Assembly: GCA_910574455.1 (NCBI GenBank)
Contig: CAJSYZ010000002.1
Span: 2,443,671 to 2,507,670, forward strand
Length of the DNA: 64,000 bases
Origin: Trichaptum fuscoviolaceum
Taxonomy: Eukaryota; Basidiomycota; Agaricomycetes; Hymenochaetales; Trichaptaceae
Reading direction: 5' to 3'
Part shown: positions 34,857 through 46,112 of the stretch, piece by piece
Layout of the letters: every line of letters begins with the position of its first letter
Position numbering within the stretch: the stretch's first letter is position 1
Made by a program: the position numbers and the translations under genes
The notes under the pieces: model-generated
The model's input: only the letters and a program-made list of their open reading frames with translations
The model's database searches: none
Told to the model about the DNA's origin: nothing

Positions 34857-35469
34857 CTTTGCACTGGGACGGGAAGGAGGAGGAGGAGGAGGAGTGATTA
34901 GGAGGAGATGGGAGGAAGGGAGATGAGAGGTCGTAGAGGTCCCCAGTGGAACCAATATGTTTCGATTATAGTGCCAGCCACGCGCGTCAGAGTAACCGAG
35001 TGCTTCCCGCCGGAAACCCACTCATACTCCCTCCAAAGCGGTCTTTTACCTCCGGAAACCTTCGAGATCAATCGAAATATCCGCAAGAGCACAGCTCAGG
35101 CCAGTGTATCCGGGGCAGGGATGGTGGGGGTGCATCAACTGGTATTGCTATCATATGTAACTACACAGGAAGCGCAAATCTCGAATGAAAAGAATCGAAG
35201 CCCTCCCAGCAACGTTGAATGAACACTATAAAAAGATCACCGCTGGCCCAATCTTTGCTTGACAGTCACCATGGTAGTACATGACAAGAACGAGCCTGAC
35301 CTTTCCAAACTTGTGCCGATCATCATTGAAACTTCCACGATAGACGCGCTCACTGTTGAATTAGAACACCTGTACCAGAAGGTGCCGAGCATCGAAGTAT
35401 AATAGCAGAGTGACTCCACACAAAATTTACAAATGATGTGGTCGCTCGCGGGGGTCGGTTGTGTCGAGC
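34857..35469. other. Intergenic region
   Basis: Promoter and 5' UTR of the DUF4203 gene (-), including a TCC/TCCTCC repeat near 34880, and the 3' flank of the helicase gene (-). No gene recognised. Confidence 0.5.
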
Positions 35470-37399
35470 TTAAGACAACTCAAATTTGCTGAGGTCGAAC
35501 CAAGTGGGCTTGATGCCAAGCTTGCGGTAGAACGTCTTCAGCAGACCGGCCGGGTTTTTCTTCGTCTTCATCATGCCATCTCTGTACTCCTTTTCCACCT
35601 CCGTGAGGAAGGTGACGACCTTCCCACCCCTACCAAATCTATCCACCCGGCCGGCTATGTGCTTGAACACGTCCACATTAGCGACGTCCGGGGTGCCCAG
35701 TATGAATACGTGCGTCAGCAGCGGGAGGTCAACTCCGCGCGTAGCAGATGGTGTGGCGACCAATAATGTCGGCTCCTGAGCGGGCGTAGTAGTCTCTCGT
35801 GCAGCTAATGCAGCAATTTCAGACGATCGCATGTCGAAACTCAACGCGCTAACTCCCAGATTCTGTAGTTCGAAGACAACTTCCGCAACCGACGCATTTC
35901 GTGGGAGGACAAGCAGTGCAAGGTTTGGCACGTCGAATGCAAAGAATGTTGCAACAGCTTCCAGCATCAGTGGTCCAAACGGCGACTGAGGTGTCAAGCC
36001 TTCTAATGCATATAGTTAGTTATCGAGCTTGGAGAGCGAAATCGTTACGAAGAACATACTTTCTTCCAATAATCTTTCTTCGTGAGAGGGCTGAGATTCC
36101 TCCGCATCGTCCAACGCCGAGGAGACTTCGCCTTCATCCTTAGTATCCTCCTGCGGCTTCGAGGCAAATTCGACATTTTCTATCTTTCCATCCTTATCCA
36201 CGACGAACGCGTGGTGAATGACTTTCGGCGCCTCTTCGCTTGTCTGGAGGGCCATATGCGCGTGTTTTTTATTCGCTACTTTTCCCGAAATATAAACTGT
36301 CTCATCGTCGAGCCACCGAGCGCGCTGGAGATGTTCTTTCAGGCCACCGTGTATCGTAGCCGAGGCCATGACAACCTGCAATGATCCGGGGACCTTATTC
36401 GATCTGTGCATCTTTGAAGGTATCCGATCATCCTCTTCAGCCTCCTCCACTTCTTCACCAAGTCGCAGAGCACCAGGTTTGCGGAGCGGTATGATCTCGT
36501 CCAGGAGTTTTCGCGTCAAGCTCGGGTGCTTATTGAACTTCCTCCAGGCTGTCGCGCTATGCGCTCTCCTCAGGTAGGGAGGGGGGACGTCCAGGAGATA
36601 ATCCGTCTCATCGACCACGAGAGTTGAAAGCCGATTCACGTGTAAGCTCTTTTGGCTCAGCCCGTACAGCTCCCATAAGGCTTGTGGAGTGCCGATGAGA
36701 ATACTAGGAGGATTCGAGATTATATGTTCCGCTTTCTCGTTGAGTGGTAACGTATCGCCTCGAACAACTAGCTGTGCTACTTCATCCAATCGTTTCTCAT
36801 CTTTTCCGAAGGCATTCGTGATGGAAGATATCCACCGCAACATCTGGACGCCCAAATCTCTGTGAGGAACAATCACAAGTGTCATGTTTTTGGGTTTCGT
36901 GTGCTTGGACTTCAGGTGTGCTGCAGATTCCGCCCTGATTTTAGAAAGTAAAGACAGAACAATCCCAAAAGACCTATTGTCGTGGATCGTATATTAGAAA
37001 AGACTTCATAAGTTATATATAAATTCTGGACACTCACTTTCCTGTCCCTGTCTCATCGTGCACCACAACGTCCTTGCCTTCCAGTATTGCCGGAATGTAT
37101 TCTGTCTGGGCGAGGGTTGGACGCTGCACATCTGGAAAGACCTTTTCCAGACGCTCTGCTATATTTTCATCGATTCCCAATTCCCTGAATCCAAAGGCTC
37201 GAACTTGAGGTATGCGAGTACCAGGAAAAGAGGCGGAGCTCTGATACGCAGCTGCACTAGCACTGAAATTTCTGGTGATGAACCATGGCGCCTTTAGGTT
37301 TGCGCCGAGGTGAATAAACCGTGTTGCTAGAGGTCGGTACGTATGCGATAATCGCGGTAGTCCCCGTAGATGGTGAGCGTTGAGCAGAGAAAAGACCAT
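35470..37399 (-). CDS. MRH4: Mitochondrial DEAD-box RNA helicase, Mrh4-like
   Basis: ATP-dependent RNA helicase probably acting in mitochondrial large-subunit ribosome assembly. The first 60 residues are rich in Arg, Ser and hydrophobics without acidic residues (LRGLPRLSHTYRPLATRFIH), a matrix-targeting signal. Motif Q region: FGFRELGI...RPTLAQTEYIP; motif I: HDETGTGKSFG, split by an intron inside the Lys codon; Ia: IVPHRDLGVQ; Ib: IGTPQAL; II: VVDETDYLLD; III: MASATI; V: ATPSATRGVDLP; VI: HIAGRVDRFGR. Motif II reads DETD, a variant of DEAD. An insertion of about 50 acidic residues precedes motif III. Three exons (about 37399-37036, 36975-36050, 35999-35470). Assignment to the Mrh4 branch rests on targeting signal and motif variants; the helicase class is secure. 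Confidence 0.8.
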
Positions 37400-37577
37400 G
37401 AGGCAAACGGATCCGTTTGTCCTCGTTTTGGTAAGTGTAAAAGGATACGCCTATAATTTTTATATGAACAGAAAACTTGCAATAAATTAATGCTAGAAGT
37501 TCTACGATAAAATAGCAAGGTTTGAAATCAGAAAGAGTCAAACGAGCGAGCTCTTAGCGATGGTATACATTGGCAAT

Positions 37578-40166
37578 CTAAGCTTCCTCCTCCCCTACCA
37601 CCTCGTATCCTTTGGAATGTCCGTGCCCATTTTCTCGGATCTTCCAAGGCCTCCAGTCATCAGTAGATGTACGAATATCCTCTCTGGATGAATTACGTAG
37701 CACCATTCCTTCTTCCTCATCTTCATGTTCCCCGCGTGATACAAGCGCTACTTGCTCAGAGTAATCGCTTAAATAACTTTCTTTCATACCTTCTGCTCAA
37801 GATCGTCAGCATCGCATTATGCACGCTTTGACTTGAACTTGCCTTCTCCAAAGACAGCATCCATCTCTTCCAGTGGTACGCCTTTTGTCTCGGGATAAAC
37901 TAGAGAGGGCTGTTAATTTTAAGCCTTTGGTGACACCAATGAGTTGCTTACAAAAAAATACTGACGACAACACCAAGACGTCAGAATATATAGGTATACT
38001 ACTGATGTACGACTCACCCAAGAAAAAGCTTGCGATACAGAAACATCCGTGCATCGGATATAAACGCCATTCAATGACGTCTTGGAGAACAGGCGTGAGC
38101 TCTCCGACGACATAATTAAATGCCCAATTCGTGGCTGTAGATATTGATACTCCTTTTGCACGGACCGTCAGAGGCATAATCTGGGATTTTTCTGTCATCA
38201 ATGGTGCGGTTAATGTTTCAACGCATACTTACCTCCGGTGGATACAACCAAGGGATTGGGCCCCAACTGTAACCAAACGCCGCGTTGAATATTATAACAC
38301 ATAAAACCACTGCTTGTGGAGTTGCTGGAACGTCTATCCACATCCACCAGCCTGTTGCAAAAAGAGCTGTTGCCATCTAATGCAATCGTTACTGATCAGG
38401 GACCCGAGAAACAGCAGAGGACTTACAACAACTGAGCCCGATAACAGAATTGCTCTTCTTCCCCATCTATCGACTAACACCCATCTACGAAAGGGTAAGT
38501 CTTGGTTAGCTCCGCTTCCTGGACGCACTTACGTGGGTAGGGTGCTTAGAAGATAGATTATAGCATTAATCCCCGTCATCAAAATGGCGTCTCTTCCTAT
38601 CCAGCCTGCTTCTGCAGAATACAAACCATACGGATTAATGCAATAGAAGCAGAGGACAACATCCGTGAAATACCTTCAAAGACTCTGGCTACGATATTTA
38701 TGAGAATTAATCCATGATGTACATATGTACATTAAGCAAGAAAAAGGACTTACGAGCATAGTAAGAAATTACTTTAGTGGGGATCAGCAACTATCACGAG
38801 GATACATCAAACACCTTGTACATACCATTAATTCCGTTCTGCAAATGTGGAAACGTTAGTGATCTATTGTTAACTGAAGATACACATTATTTACCAACTG
38901 AGCGAAAGCTTGCGACGACATGGCTAGCAGGACTCTTCGCTTGTATCTCTTCCACATGTGAGAGTAACTACGCTCCTGACCTGACTGGCGCTACAAGTAC
39001 GGCAGATGTCAGATTTCTCATGTTAATGAAGCTTCAGATCACATACATCTGCAATGACTTTGTCCTTGATTTCACGGAATTCGGCCTTAGCGACTGGGTC
39101 TTCCAAATCCCCACCGTGAAGATCGGCAATAACACGCATCCCCTCAGCATCCTTGTCCGTGTCGATGAGCCACCTAGAATCAAAGGCTCAATTTAGAAGA
39201 GCTCGCTGACATGGCATGAACACAAACCTCGGACTCTCTGGCAAGAAAATCGAACCCCCAGCCAAAATAGCACCAATGACACACTGTGCGAAGAGCGGTA
39301 TTCGCCACGACATATCCGAGTCGATGAACGAGCAAAAGTAGTCGAACCACTGTGTCATTCAATCAATCGCTCATTCGTAAACGCAAAATCAAGAGCACAA
39401 ACCACGGAGGTAGCATACCCAAAGATATTGCCGGTGAACTCCATGCATGCGAGTGCACCTCTCTAAATTCAAACAAAGTTATTCGGTATACGGGGGAAAT
39501 AATAGAAGATAAGGTGACAAACATGATCAGGCGGGGATACTTCACTCTGATATATAGGTACAATGGTCCTGCGTGAGGTCACAATGAGTATAACAATATG
39601 AATAATTAACCCCCACTCACGATAGCAAACCGACGCCAAATCCACTAACAATTCTTCCAACAACCATAACACCGTATCCTGGAGTGAATGTCTGGACTGC
39701 GCCGCCTATTGTAAATACAAGAGCGCCAAAGAACAATGTCATTCGTCGTCCGATCATATCTCCTACGCGCCCCGCGGCTACGGAGGTAACTGAGAAGCAA
39801 ATGCTCGTCAGGAGCTACAGATGAAAGATGACAATGAATCGAAGCTTACTGAAGGCACCAATCTCGAGTACAGCGACCATTGTCCCCAGCGCAACGGCAT
39901 CAGGCTTGTGAAAGAATGTTTGGAAGTTAGGACCTGTAATGAGGCCAGACATGACGCTGGACTCTCTGCGTGAGCTTTACTCCCTTTCAGACCAAATAGG
40001 CACGTACCCTTGGTCATAGCCAAACTGTAGCTCAATGTTAGGAAACGTGGATGTTTAAGCACGATGAACCACGTACGAGGAAGACACCCAAACTTGCAAA
40101 GATTGATATCGAATACAGTAGCGGCTGTCCTACCAGCCGCTTTCGCCGCGATACGCCATGCATCAT
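37578..40166 (-). CDS. MFS monosaccharide transporter (copy A)
   Basis: Plasma-membrane sugar/H+ symporter or facilitator of the sugar porter family. The first exon reads from ATG 40166 (two adjacent ATGs) to KRLVGQPLLYSISIFASLGVFL and continues with the helix I GYDQGVMSG-type sequence. Other landmarks: MTLFFGALVFTIGGAVQTF, SGFGVGLLS, PESPRWL-type text near 39230, MPLTVRAKGVSISTATNWAF (helix X), and the end signature VYPETKGVPLEEMDAVFGE. About 15 short exons. At the last junction, either translation stops at a TAA 10 codons on, or a 50-nt intron (37793-37842) with a GC donor (AAG|GCAAGT) joins a 70-residue acidic tail ending at 37578. I prefer the second because copy B has an intron at the same place and phase. 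Substrate not determined. Confidence 0.82.
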
Positions 40167-40718
40167 CGCGTATATGTTCGCATATGTAGAATGAAGAGAA
40201 GTGTGGGCTTCTTGAGGTAGCTAAGCTACTTTACGCCCCAGTGGAATGGTATGTCGTGGGCCACTAAATGAGCAAGGCCGTGCAGTGAGCAACGAAACTC
40301 AATAGACGACGTGGAGTATCAACTTGCCACCGGCAAGCCTGAGCGCGCAGGATCTTATCCCTCAAAACTCTCTCAACTCGCTGCCTTCTTTTCTTCTCTC
40401 GGGATAAGTCAGAACTTCGAGGGATTGTGCCCCTGTCAGCACTAGCGTAAACTTGAATCGAAGCCGCGTGTTCCAAAAGTTCAATTCGTTATTTCCTCAT
40501 TGGCAGTGACGTCGCGCGGCGATCAGGCACAACAGCTGTTCGTCCTCCTAAATCATGAATTGCTACACTTGATGTACAATAATTACAGAAGGTATGATAA
40601 AATGCGATATGCAGGAGTTATATGCAAGGGTCATATGCAGTTGCGATGCGGATAGGCATTCAAGTTCGCTGGTCAAGAATGGTCAATAATCATTCGGAAA
40701 ATGCTGAGTTTGAGCGGT
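40167..40718. promoter_or_regulatory. Spacer between tandem transporters (promoter of copy A)
   Basis: Contains 5' sequence for transporter A and 3' sequence for transporter B, both minus strand. No independent gene seen. Confidence 0.45.
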
Positions 40719-43219
40719 TTAATTTGCTGATTCAAAGTCTCGCTTATCCCTTCGCCTGAACGAGCGTTTCAAACGGCCAAATATGCTATTGGGAGCACTT
40801 CCGCTGCTCGAGCTTGTAGGAGACTCTGCTTCTCCAGGTAAGGCTATAGAACCATAACTAGCTGTGAAGCTGCGTCGGAGAAGCGCTGCGTTCTCGTATT
40901 CTTCCTCTTCCATCTCTTCTTCCCGTTCAATTCGTTCCTCTAGGTAATAGTCAGTAGTCACTCTAGCTTGAACATCTACACTACTCACCTTCACCGAACA
41001 CTGCATCCATCTCTTCCAAAGGCACGCCCTTGGTCTCAGGATAGACTATTGCGAGTAAGGGTGAGCAGAGAACGAGGGGGGGGGCATCTGGTACTTACGG
41101 AAATACACTATCTGGTTGTCAGTAGCTTATCACATAGTAAGTTCTAAGTGTCGCTCACCAAGTATAAAACTGCAGACACAGAAGAAGCCATGCAACGGAT
41201 AAAGCCGCCACTGGATCTTCGTCTGTAGAATAGGTGTCATCTCTCCGACGAGGAAGTTGAAAGCCCAGTTGGTTGCTGTGGATATAGATACTCCCTTCGC
41301 CCGGACTGTCAATGGCATAATCTTCGCAATTCAAAAGTCAGCATAGTATTCACACATCACCACTATCCCTACCTCCGGAGGGTACAACCAAGGAATAGGT
41401 CCCCAGCTGTAGCCAAATGCAGCGTTGAAAATGATAACACAAATGACAACAGCCTGGGGTGTTTGTGGGATGTCTACATACATCCACCATCCGGTCATCA
41501 TTAAGGCGACAGCCATCTGTAATTACCATTGAAGTAGACAAACTGAGGGAAAGCCATAAATATACACACCACTGAACCTCCAGACAATAGGATAGCTCGC
41601 CTGCCCCATCTATCCACTAGGAACCACGTTGGGACTGTGCTGAGAAGATATATAACTGCATTGATACCGGCCATCAGAATAGCATCTCGCCCGATCCAAC
41701 CAGCCTCTAAGCAACGAATAGTAGACATAAGAGATGGCTCGCAAGATACGGTTCAAAACAAGCTGACCTTCGAAAACACGCGCTGGCAATGAAAGTATTA
41801 ATTCACACTGGTAGACCCACAATACACTATAAACTTACGCGCGTAGTATGATATGACATTGATCCCATTCTGATTCAAACGTTTAAGCTTTGCTCAATGA
41901 ACAGTTGAGAAGAAGACCGTACGAGTTGAGCGAATGCCTGAGATGACATGGCGAGTAAGACACGACGCTTATATTTTTGCCACATCACAGCATATGACCG
42001 TGCTTCACCAGTTTCCCTCTTAACGTCAACCATGAGCTAGTGCGACAGTCGATAGACAAAAAATTCACCTCTGCAATGACTCGGTCCTTAATCTCACGGA
42101 ATTCTTCGAGGGCTTCAATATTATCAGGGTCACCTCCGTGAAGATCCGCTATAACTTGCATCCCCTCTTCATCCTTGTCCGTATCAATGAGCCAACTGCA
42201 TAAGTATTAATTGAGTATTAGAAAACCAAAAGAGTTTATAGAAATACCACACACCGAGGACTTTCGGGAAGAAGTAACGAGCCTGCAGCAAGTATGGCTC
42301 CGATAACACATTGCATGAATAGTGGGACACGCCATGACATATCTGAATCAATAAAGGAACAGGCATAGTCCGTCCACTAGCAAACATATAGAGGATCAGA
42401 ACACTGTAATGGCGCATACATATCCTATGGAACTCACGACTGAGAATGCATATCCAAAAATATTGCCAGTAAACTCAATGCACGCAAGTGCACCTCTCTG
42501 AGATCACGTTAGAACAAGACGATATCTCAAAACATCGTTCACTAACATGGTTCGGAGGTGAAATTTCACTTTGATATATAGGTACAATCGTGCTTTAAAG
42601 AATAGTTCCATCAAAAGTGGTCATGAATAATTCATCGATGTACTCACGACAATAATCCAACCCCGAATCCACTTATTAACCTTCCAACAAACATCATGAC
42701 CAGACCCGCTGTGAAAGTCTGGATGGCCCCGCCTATGGTAAATATTAATGCGCCCCAGAACAATGTCATCTTTCTGCCGATTAAGTCTCCAATGCGCCCA
42801 GCAGCTATGGAGGTAACTTTGGATACGTCAGTAAGTGCATACAGTTCAGACACTTAGAACATACTGAGGGCACCGATCTCCAGGATTGCCACGACACTCC
42901 CCAGTTGAAAGTCATCAAGATGAAAGTAATTCGTGAAGTACGGTCCGGTAATTATTCCGGACATAACACTACGAAATGCTCTCAGGAACACTCCAAGGAA
43001 CGACAAGACTGTTTCTTTACCCTTGATCATATCCAAACTACGGAGAGGACGGTCAGCATTCGTAACTCGGATCTTAACATGAATCCTCACCAAGAATACT
43101 CCCAAACTTGCAAAGCAGGATATTGCATACAAGAGTGGTTGGCCAACGAGCTTCGAGCCCGTGGTCGGCTTGACCGACGACGATGGCGAGCTCATGGCTG
43201 TTTTGCGCAAGTTGTGCAC
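40719..43219 (-). CDS. MFS monosaccharide transporter (copy B)
   Basis: Sugar porter closely related to copy A next door, in the same orientation. The start may be 43219 (MHNLRKTAMSSPSSS) or the ninth codon at 43195; the second fits copy A better. Landmarks in order: KLVGQPLLYAISCFASLGVF, VMSGIITGPYF, AAGRIGDLIGRKMTLFWGAL (the G-R-x-G-D-x-x-G-R-R/K motif), SGFGVGLLS, IYQSE, PESPRWL region near 42260, WGRRAILLSGG, GYSWGPIPWLYPPE, MPLTVRAKGVSISTATNWAF and VYPETKGVPLEEMDAVFGE. The cytosolic tail, after a GT-AG intron, is acidic then basic (EREEEMEEEEYENAALLRRS ... LKRSFRRRDKRDF). Twelve-helix topology inferred. Shares a promoter region with the Mim2-like gene. Confidence 0.87.
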
Positions 43220-43494
43220 GTCTCCCCCTATCTATTTAATGAGAGAAGAAGAGAACAACGTGTTTGTTGACATTCACGAGATGGGTGATATGTTCGGGCA
43301 AGCGGTGCTGTGGGGCCTCTCTATAACATAAATACAGTATACATTTTATTACGTCAGCTTCGGCCTCAACTTGAAAGCTTCAGAACACATGTCACCTTTT
43401 GCAGCTCAGTAGTGTTGCCGACCTCCATTTTGCACAACCCGTAATCCAGCGCTCCCGTCGGCCCAGAATTCCTGAGCTACACGACCTCAGACAA
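43220..43494. promoter_or_regulatory. Divergent promoter, transporter B / Mim2-like gene
   Basis: About 275-300 bp separate the two divergent start codons; no TATA box stands out. Confidence 0.35.
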
Positions 43495-43799
43495 ATGCCC
43501 CGGAGATCGATATCTTCTTTGGATTCGTCACCAGACTCGTCCGACGATGGCTATGACTCCGACGAGGAGCTCCGTCTCGCACAGCAGGAATGGGAGGAAA
43601 ACGTTCGCCAGCTCCAGCTTCTGGTTTCTGTCGTACTATTGCCGTACGTTGGCAAATTTCTAGGTAGAAAATGGGCACATTCAGGTGAGCACTGCATGCT
43701 GGATTTGAACCTCAGATCCGCTCATTCATGGCAGTCTACGCTCGTTACACCCGTTTGGGATGGAGTCCCGCCTTTTTCTTAGGAGAACGAACATTATAA
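43495..43799 (+). CDS. MIM2: Mim2-like mitochondrial outer-membrane import protein
   Basis: Small single-helix protein resembling fungal Mim2, which with Mim1 inserts multi-span and alpha-helical proteins into the mitochondrial outer membrane. Two exons join after WAHS to give about 84 residues. It has an acidic N-terminus (SSPDSSDDGYDSDEELRLAQ), the amphipathic EWEENVRQLQ, one membrane helix (LLVSVVLLPYVGKFLG) and a basic aromatic tail (RKWAHSVYARYTRLGWSP). The start MPRRSISSL is preferred over an in-frame upstream ATG at 43399, which would add 32 basic residues from promoter-like sequence. The overall plan and the E-W-E...Q-L-x-L-L block match ascomycete Mim2; the protein is too short for certainty. 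Ends 73 bp from the convergent PPR gene. Confidence 0.55.
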
Positions 43800-43871
43800 T
43801 GAGGCCGGCGTTGATTTAGCAAGCATTTTAATGTTTTTGCCCCATGCATTATGTACAATAATTAACTACGA

Positions 43872-46112
43872 CTACGATAACTTATTCCTCGCCCGCCAGT
43901 TCAAAATCTTAACCATCATTTCCTTAACACCCCACATTGGATAGAAATTTGACGACAACATCTCGTCCACCATCTCGCTCGCAAGCGCCCATTCATCGCG
44001 GTGTAAGAGACCCCTTAAAATTACAAACCATGTGTCGTGAGAGAAGGCAATGCGCTTTCTCTTCATGGTGTTGTAGTACCCCATAAAGTGATTGAGCCCG
44101 TCCGGGGATGGGTTTTGTAAACAGGCCTTCATCAAGATGTGATATGCACCACGCTTGATACGCACTCCCCGAGTCTCCATTTTGCGAGTGATATCTTGAA
44201 CGACAGATGTAATTTGCTCATTGCTTAGCTCCTTGCTCCGGTGTACGCCAGCGAGAAATGAGGTATATGTGATTTCGTTTGGCGGGGCGCTTACGTTCGA
44301 TTCCATCTTCTGCAGAAGTTCCCAAGCGGTTTGTATGCCGGCGTACGTCCCTGATCTGACTTGTGCATCGATGATCGCGCTGTAGGTCGCAACATTGAGT
44401 TCTATCCCCATTGTCTTCATGACCTGTTCCAGTCGGTGAGTTGCATCCGATATGCCCGCCTTGAGCATAGTCGATAGAATAGTGGTGAACGTAACGACGT
44501 CAGGAGTGGCCCCGCTGTTAACAAGTTTGCTTATGATGGAGACGATCTTGGCCATGTCACCCTTCCGACCGTAATACTTCAGGAAGATGTTGTAGGAGAT
44601 TGTATCTGGTTTCGGTCCCTTTGCCGTCATCTCGTCAAGAACTGTCGTCGCCAGATTGACGCCTTCGTCCTGAAGCAACAAACCGTTCAGCACGGCATTG
44701 TAGACATGTAGCGAGTCTTTATCCTTTAAGCTCTTCTTTTTGAATTCGTCAAAGGACTCGAGGGCTTGACGTCGCTTCTTCCATCCGAACAGACATATTA
44801 TCTTTGAAGCGTACGAATTAGAGTCAGGCTCGACGCCATTCCCAAGCATTGCTTGCCAGGTGCTCAACAGCATGTCCAATTGCTCCGTTTCTCGATAGCC
44901 CTCCAGCAGCGCATTCCACATGACAACCCCGGACCCGAAATTTGTGGTGTTGGCAATCTTAACCCAAAGAGCCTCGGCTAAGTCGTCCCTCTGTATGTTA
45001 ACGAAGGCCCGGAGAAGATATGCCCATACCCTATCCGTCATTACCACTGGCCTCTCGTAAGAGACACTTGCTTCATCAGGTGCAGCCCATTGCAGCGGTC
45101 CATTTAAGCCGGCCAACATTGAGTCAGCAAGTTGTTGAAGACGCCCCATGCGCCTTTGTTCAGCAAGATGTCGAGCATGAGCCTTCAAAGATTCTGTCCG
45201 ATGAGCGAGAGAGGCAGCTGAGATCGCCTCCACGTAGTCAAGTGCTTTCCCTTCTACATCGTTACAGGAACCAACTTCATTGATCACGGTTTTGATATGT
45301 TGAGGGAGGACACGGATTTGTGGTTGTTGCAAAGCAGCATGAAGTGCACCATGAAATGAATCTTTGAGAGCGTGTGCGATGACGACAGTAGCGATGATGA
45401 GCGAAGGGTTGACCACCGAACCAGTAAACATCTTCTCGGGGATTGACAAGCCTAAATCTGAATCCAAAGGACTGCCATGACCCGGCGGTTCATCAGATGT
45501 ATCTTTGTCGCAGACTTGCAGCGACGATTCGTAACGAGCGAGTCGCTCGCAGTATCGGGCGTACAACTTCAGCGCTGCGTCTGCATCCCGTTTCTTGAGG
45601 CACCGAAGCATGAGTTGTCGGAAAGCCTCCGAAAAACCGGACATTGCGGCAAAGAATGCAAGTTCTTCGATAGCGTTCCTCTCATCTTCGGCCCATCTCG
45701 TCTTCAAACTCGTTCCCTTACATTTTGCAACAAGCATACGAGCGGTTTGCTCCCGAAATGACATGCCAATTAAATTTGACAGTCCCTGGCTTTCCAAAGA
45801 GGTGCACTCTCTCCACACACCCAAAGCATCCCGAGCACTGCACGCAATGCTGATCCTATGCAGAGACTCGTTGACCGCATTATGGTCTACATTCAAAGCA
45901 GTATCGAGAATGCTGAGAGGATGCGTTTGCGCTACCGCGGCGTGCAAGGTGCTCTGTTTCCGTAGAAAGTTTGGGCATGGGGGAGATTTTCGGTTCTGAG
46001 CGAATGCTTGTGCAGGAAAAGATTGTCCTAGAAGACGCGGTGCTAAGAAGTCTAGGATAGGTGTTCGTATTATAGCGATGCCGCGAGTACGACAGGAGCG
46101 AGAGACAAGCAT
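43872..46112 (-). CDS. Pentatricopeptide repeat protein, mitochondrial
   Basis: RNA-binding PPR protein probably involved in mitochondrial RNA processing, stability or translation. A single uninterrupted frame of 746 residues, unusual in this intron-rich window. The N-terminus (LVSRSCRTRGIAIIRT and the following 40 residues) is basic with no acidic residues until about residue 70, fitting matrix import. From about residue 360 there are at least seven 35-residue repeats, for example VMWNALLEGYRETEQLDMLL, HVYNAVLNGLLLQDEGVNLA, ISYNIFLKYYGRKGDMAKIV, VTFTTILSTMLKAGISD and ATYSAIIDAQVRSGTYAGIQ. These show the alternating helix pattern and P-D/N at repeat junctions. The target RNA is not predictable here. 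No catalytic domain. Confidence 0.85.
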   Translation of the reverse strand: MLVSRSCRTRGIAIIRTPILDFLAPRLLGQSFPAQAFAQNRKSPPCPNFLRKQSTLHAAVAQTHPLSILDTALNVDHNAVNESLHRISIACSARDALGVWRECTSLESQGLSNLIGMSFREQTARMLVAKCKGTSLKTRWAEDERNAIEELAFFAAMSGFSEAFRQLMLRCLKKRDADAALKLYARYCERLARYESSLQVCDKDTSDEPPGHGSPLDSDLGLSIPEKMFTGSVVNPSLIIATVVIAHALKDSFHGALHAALQQPQIRVLPQHIKTVINEVGSCNDVEGKALDYVEAISAASLAHRTESLKAHARHLAEQRRMGRLQQLADSMLAGLNGPLQWAAPDEASVSYERPVVMTDRVWAYLLRAFVNIQRDDLAEALWVKIANTTNFGSGVVMWNALLEGYRETEQLDMLLSTWQAMLGNGVEPDSNSYASKIICLFGWKKRRQALESFDEFKKKSLKDKDSLHVYNAVLNGLLLQDEGVNLATTVLDEMTAKGPKPDTISYNIFLKYYGRKGDMAKIVSIISKLVNSGATPDVVTFTTILSTMLKAGISDATHRLEQVMKTMGIELNVATYSAIIDAQVRSGTYAGIQTAWELLQKMESNVSAPPNEITYTSFLAGVHRSKELSNEQITSVVQDITRKMETRGVRIKRGAYHILMKACLQNPSPDGLNHFMGYYNTMKRKRIAFSHDTWFVILRGLLHRDEWALASEMVDEMLSSNFYPMWGVKEMMVKILNWRARNKLS

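Noticed and set aside
37806..37843. Stop ten codons after the PETKG signature as the true end of transporter A
   Set aside because: Possible, but the exact GC-donor consensus, branch site and matching intron in the paralog favour a spliced tail; kept as an alternative.
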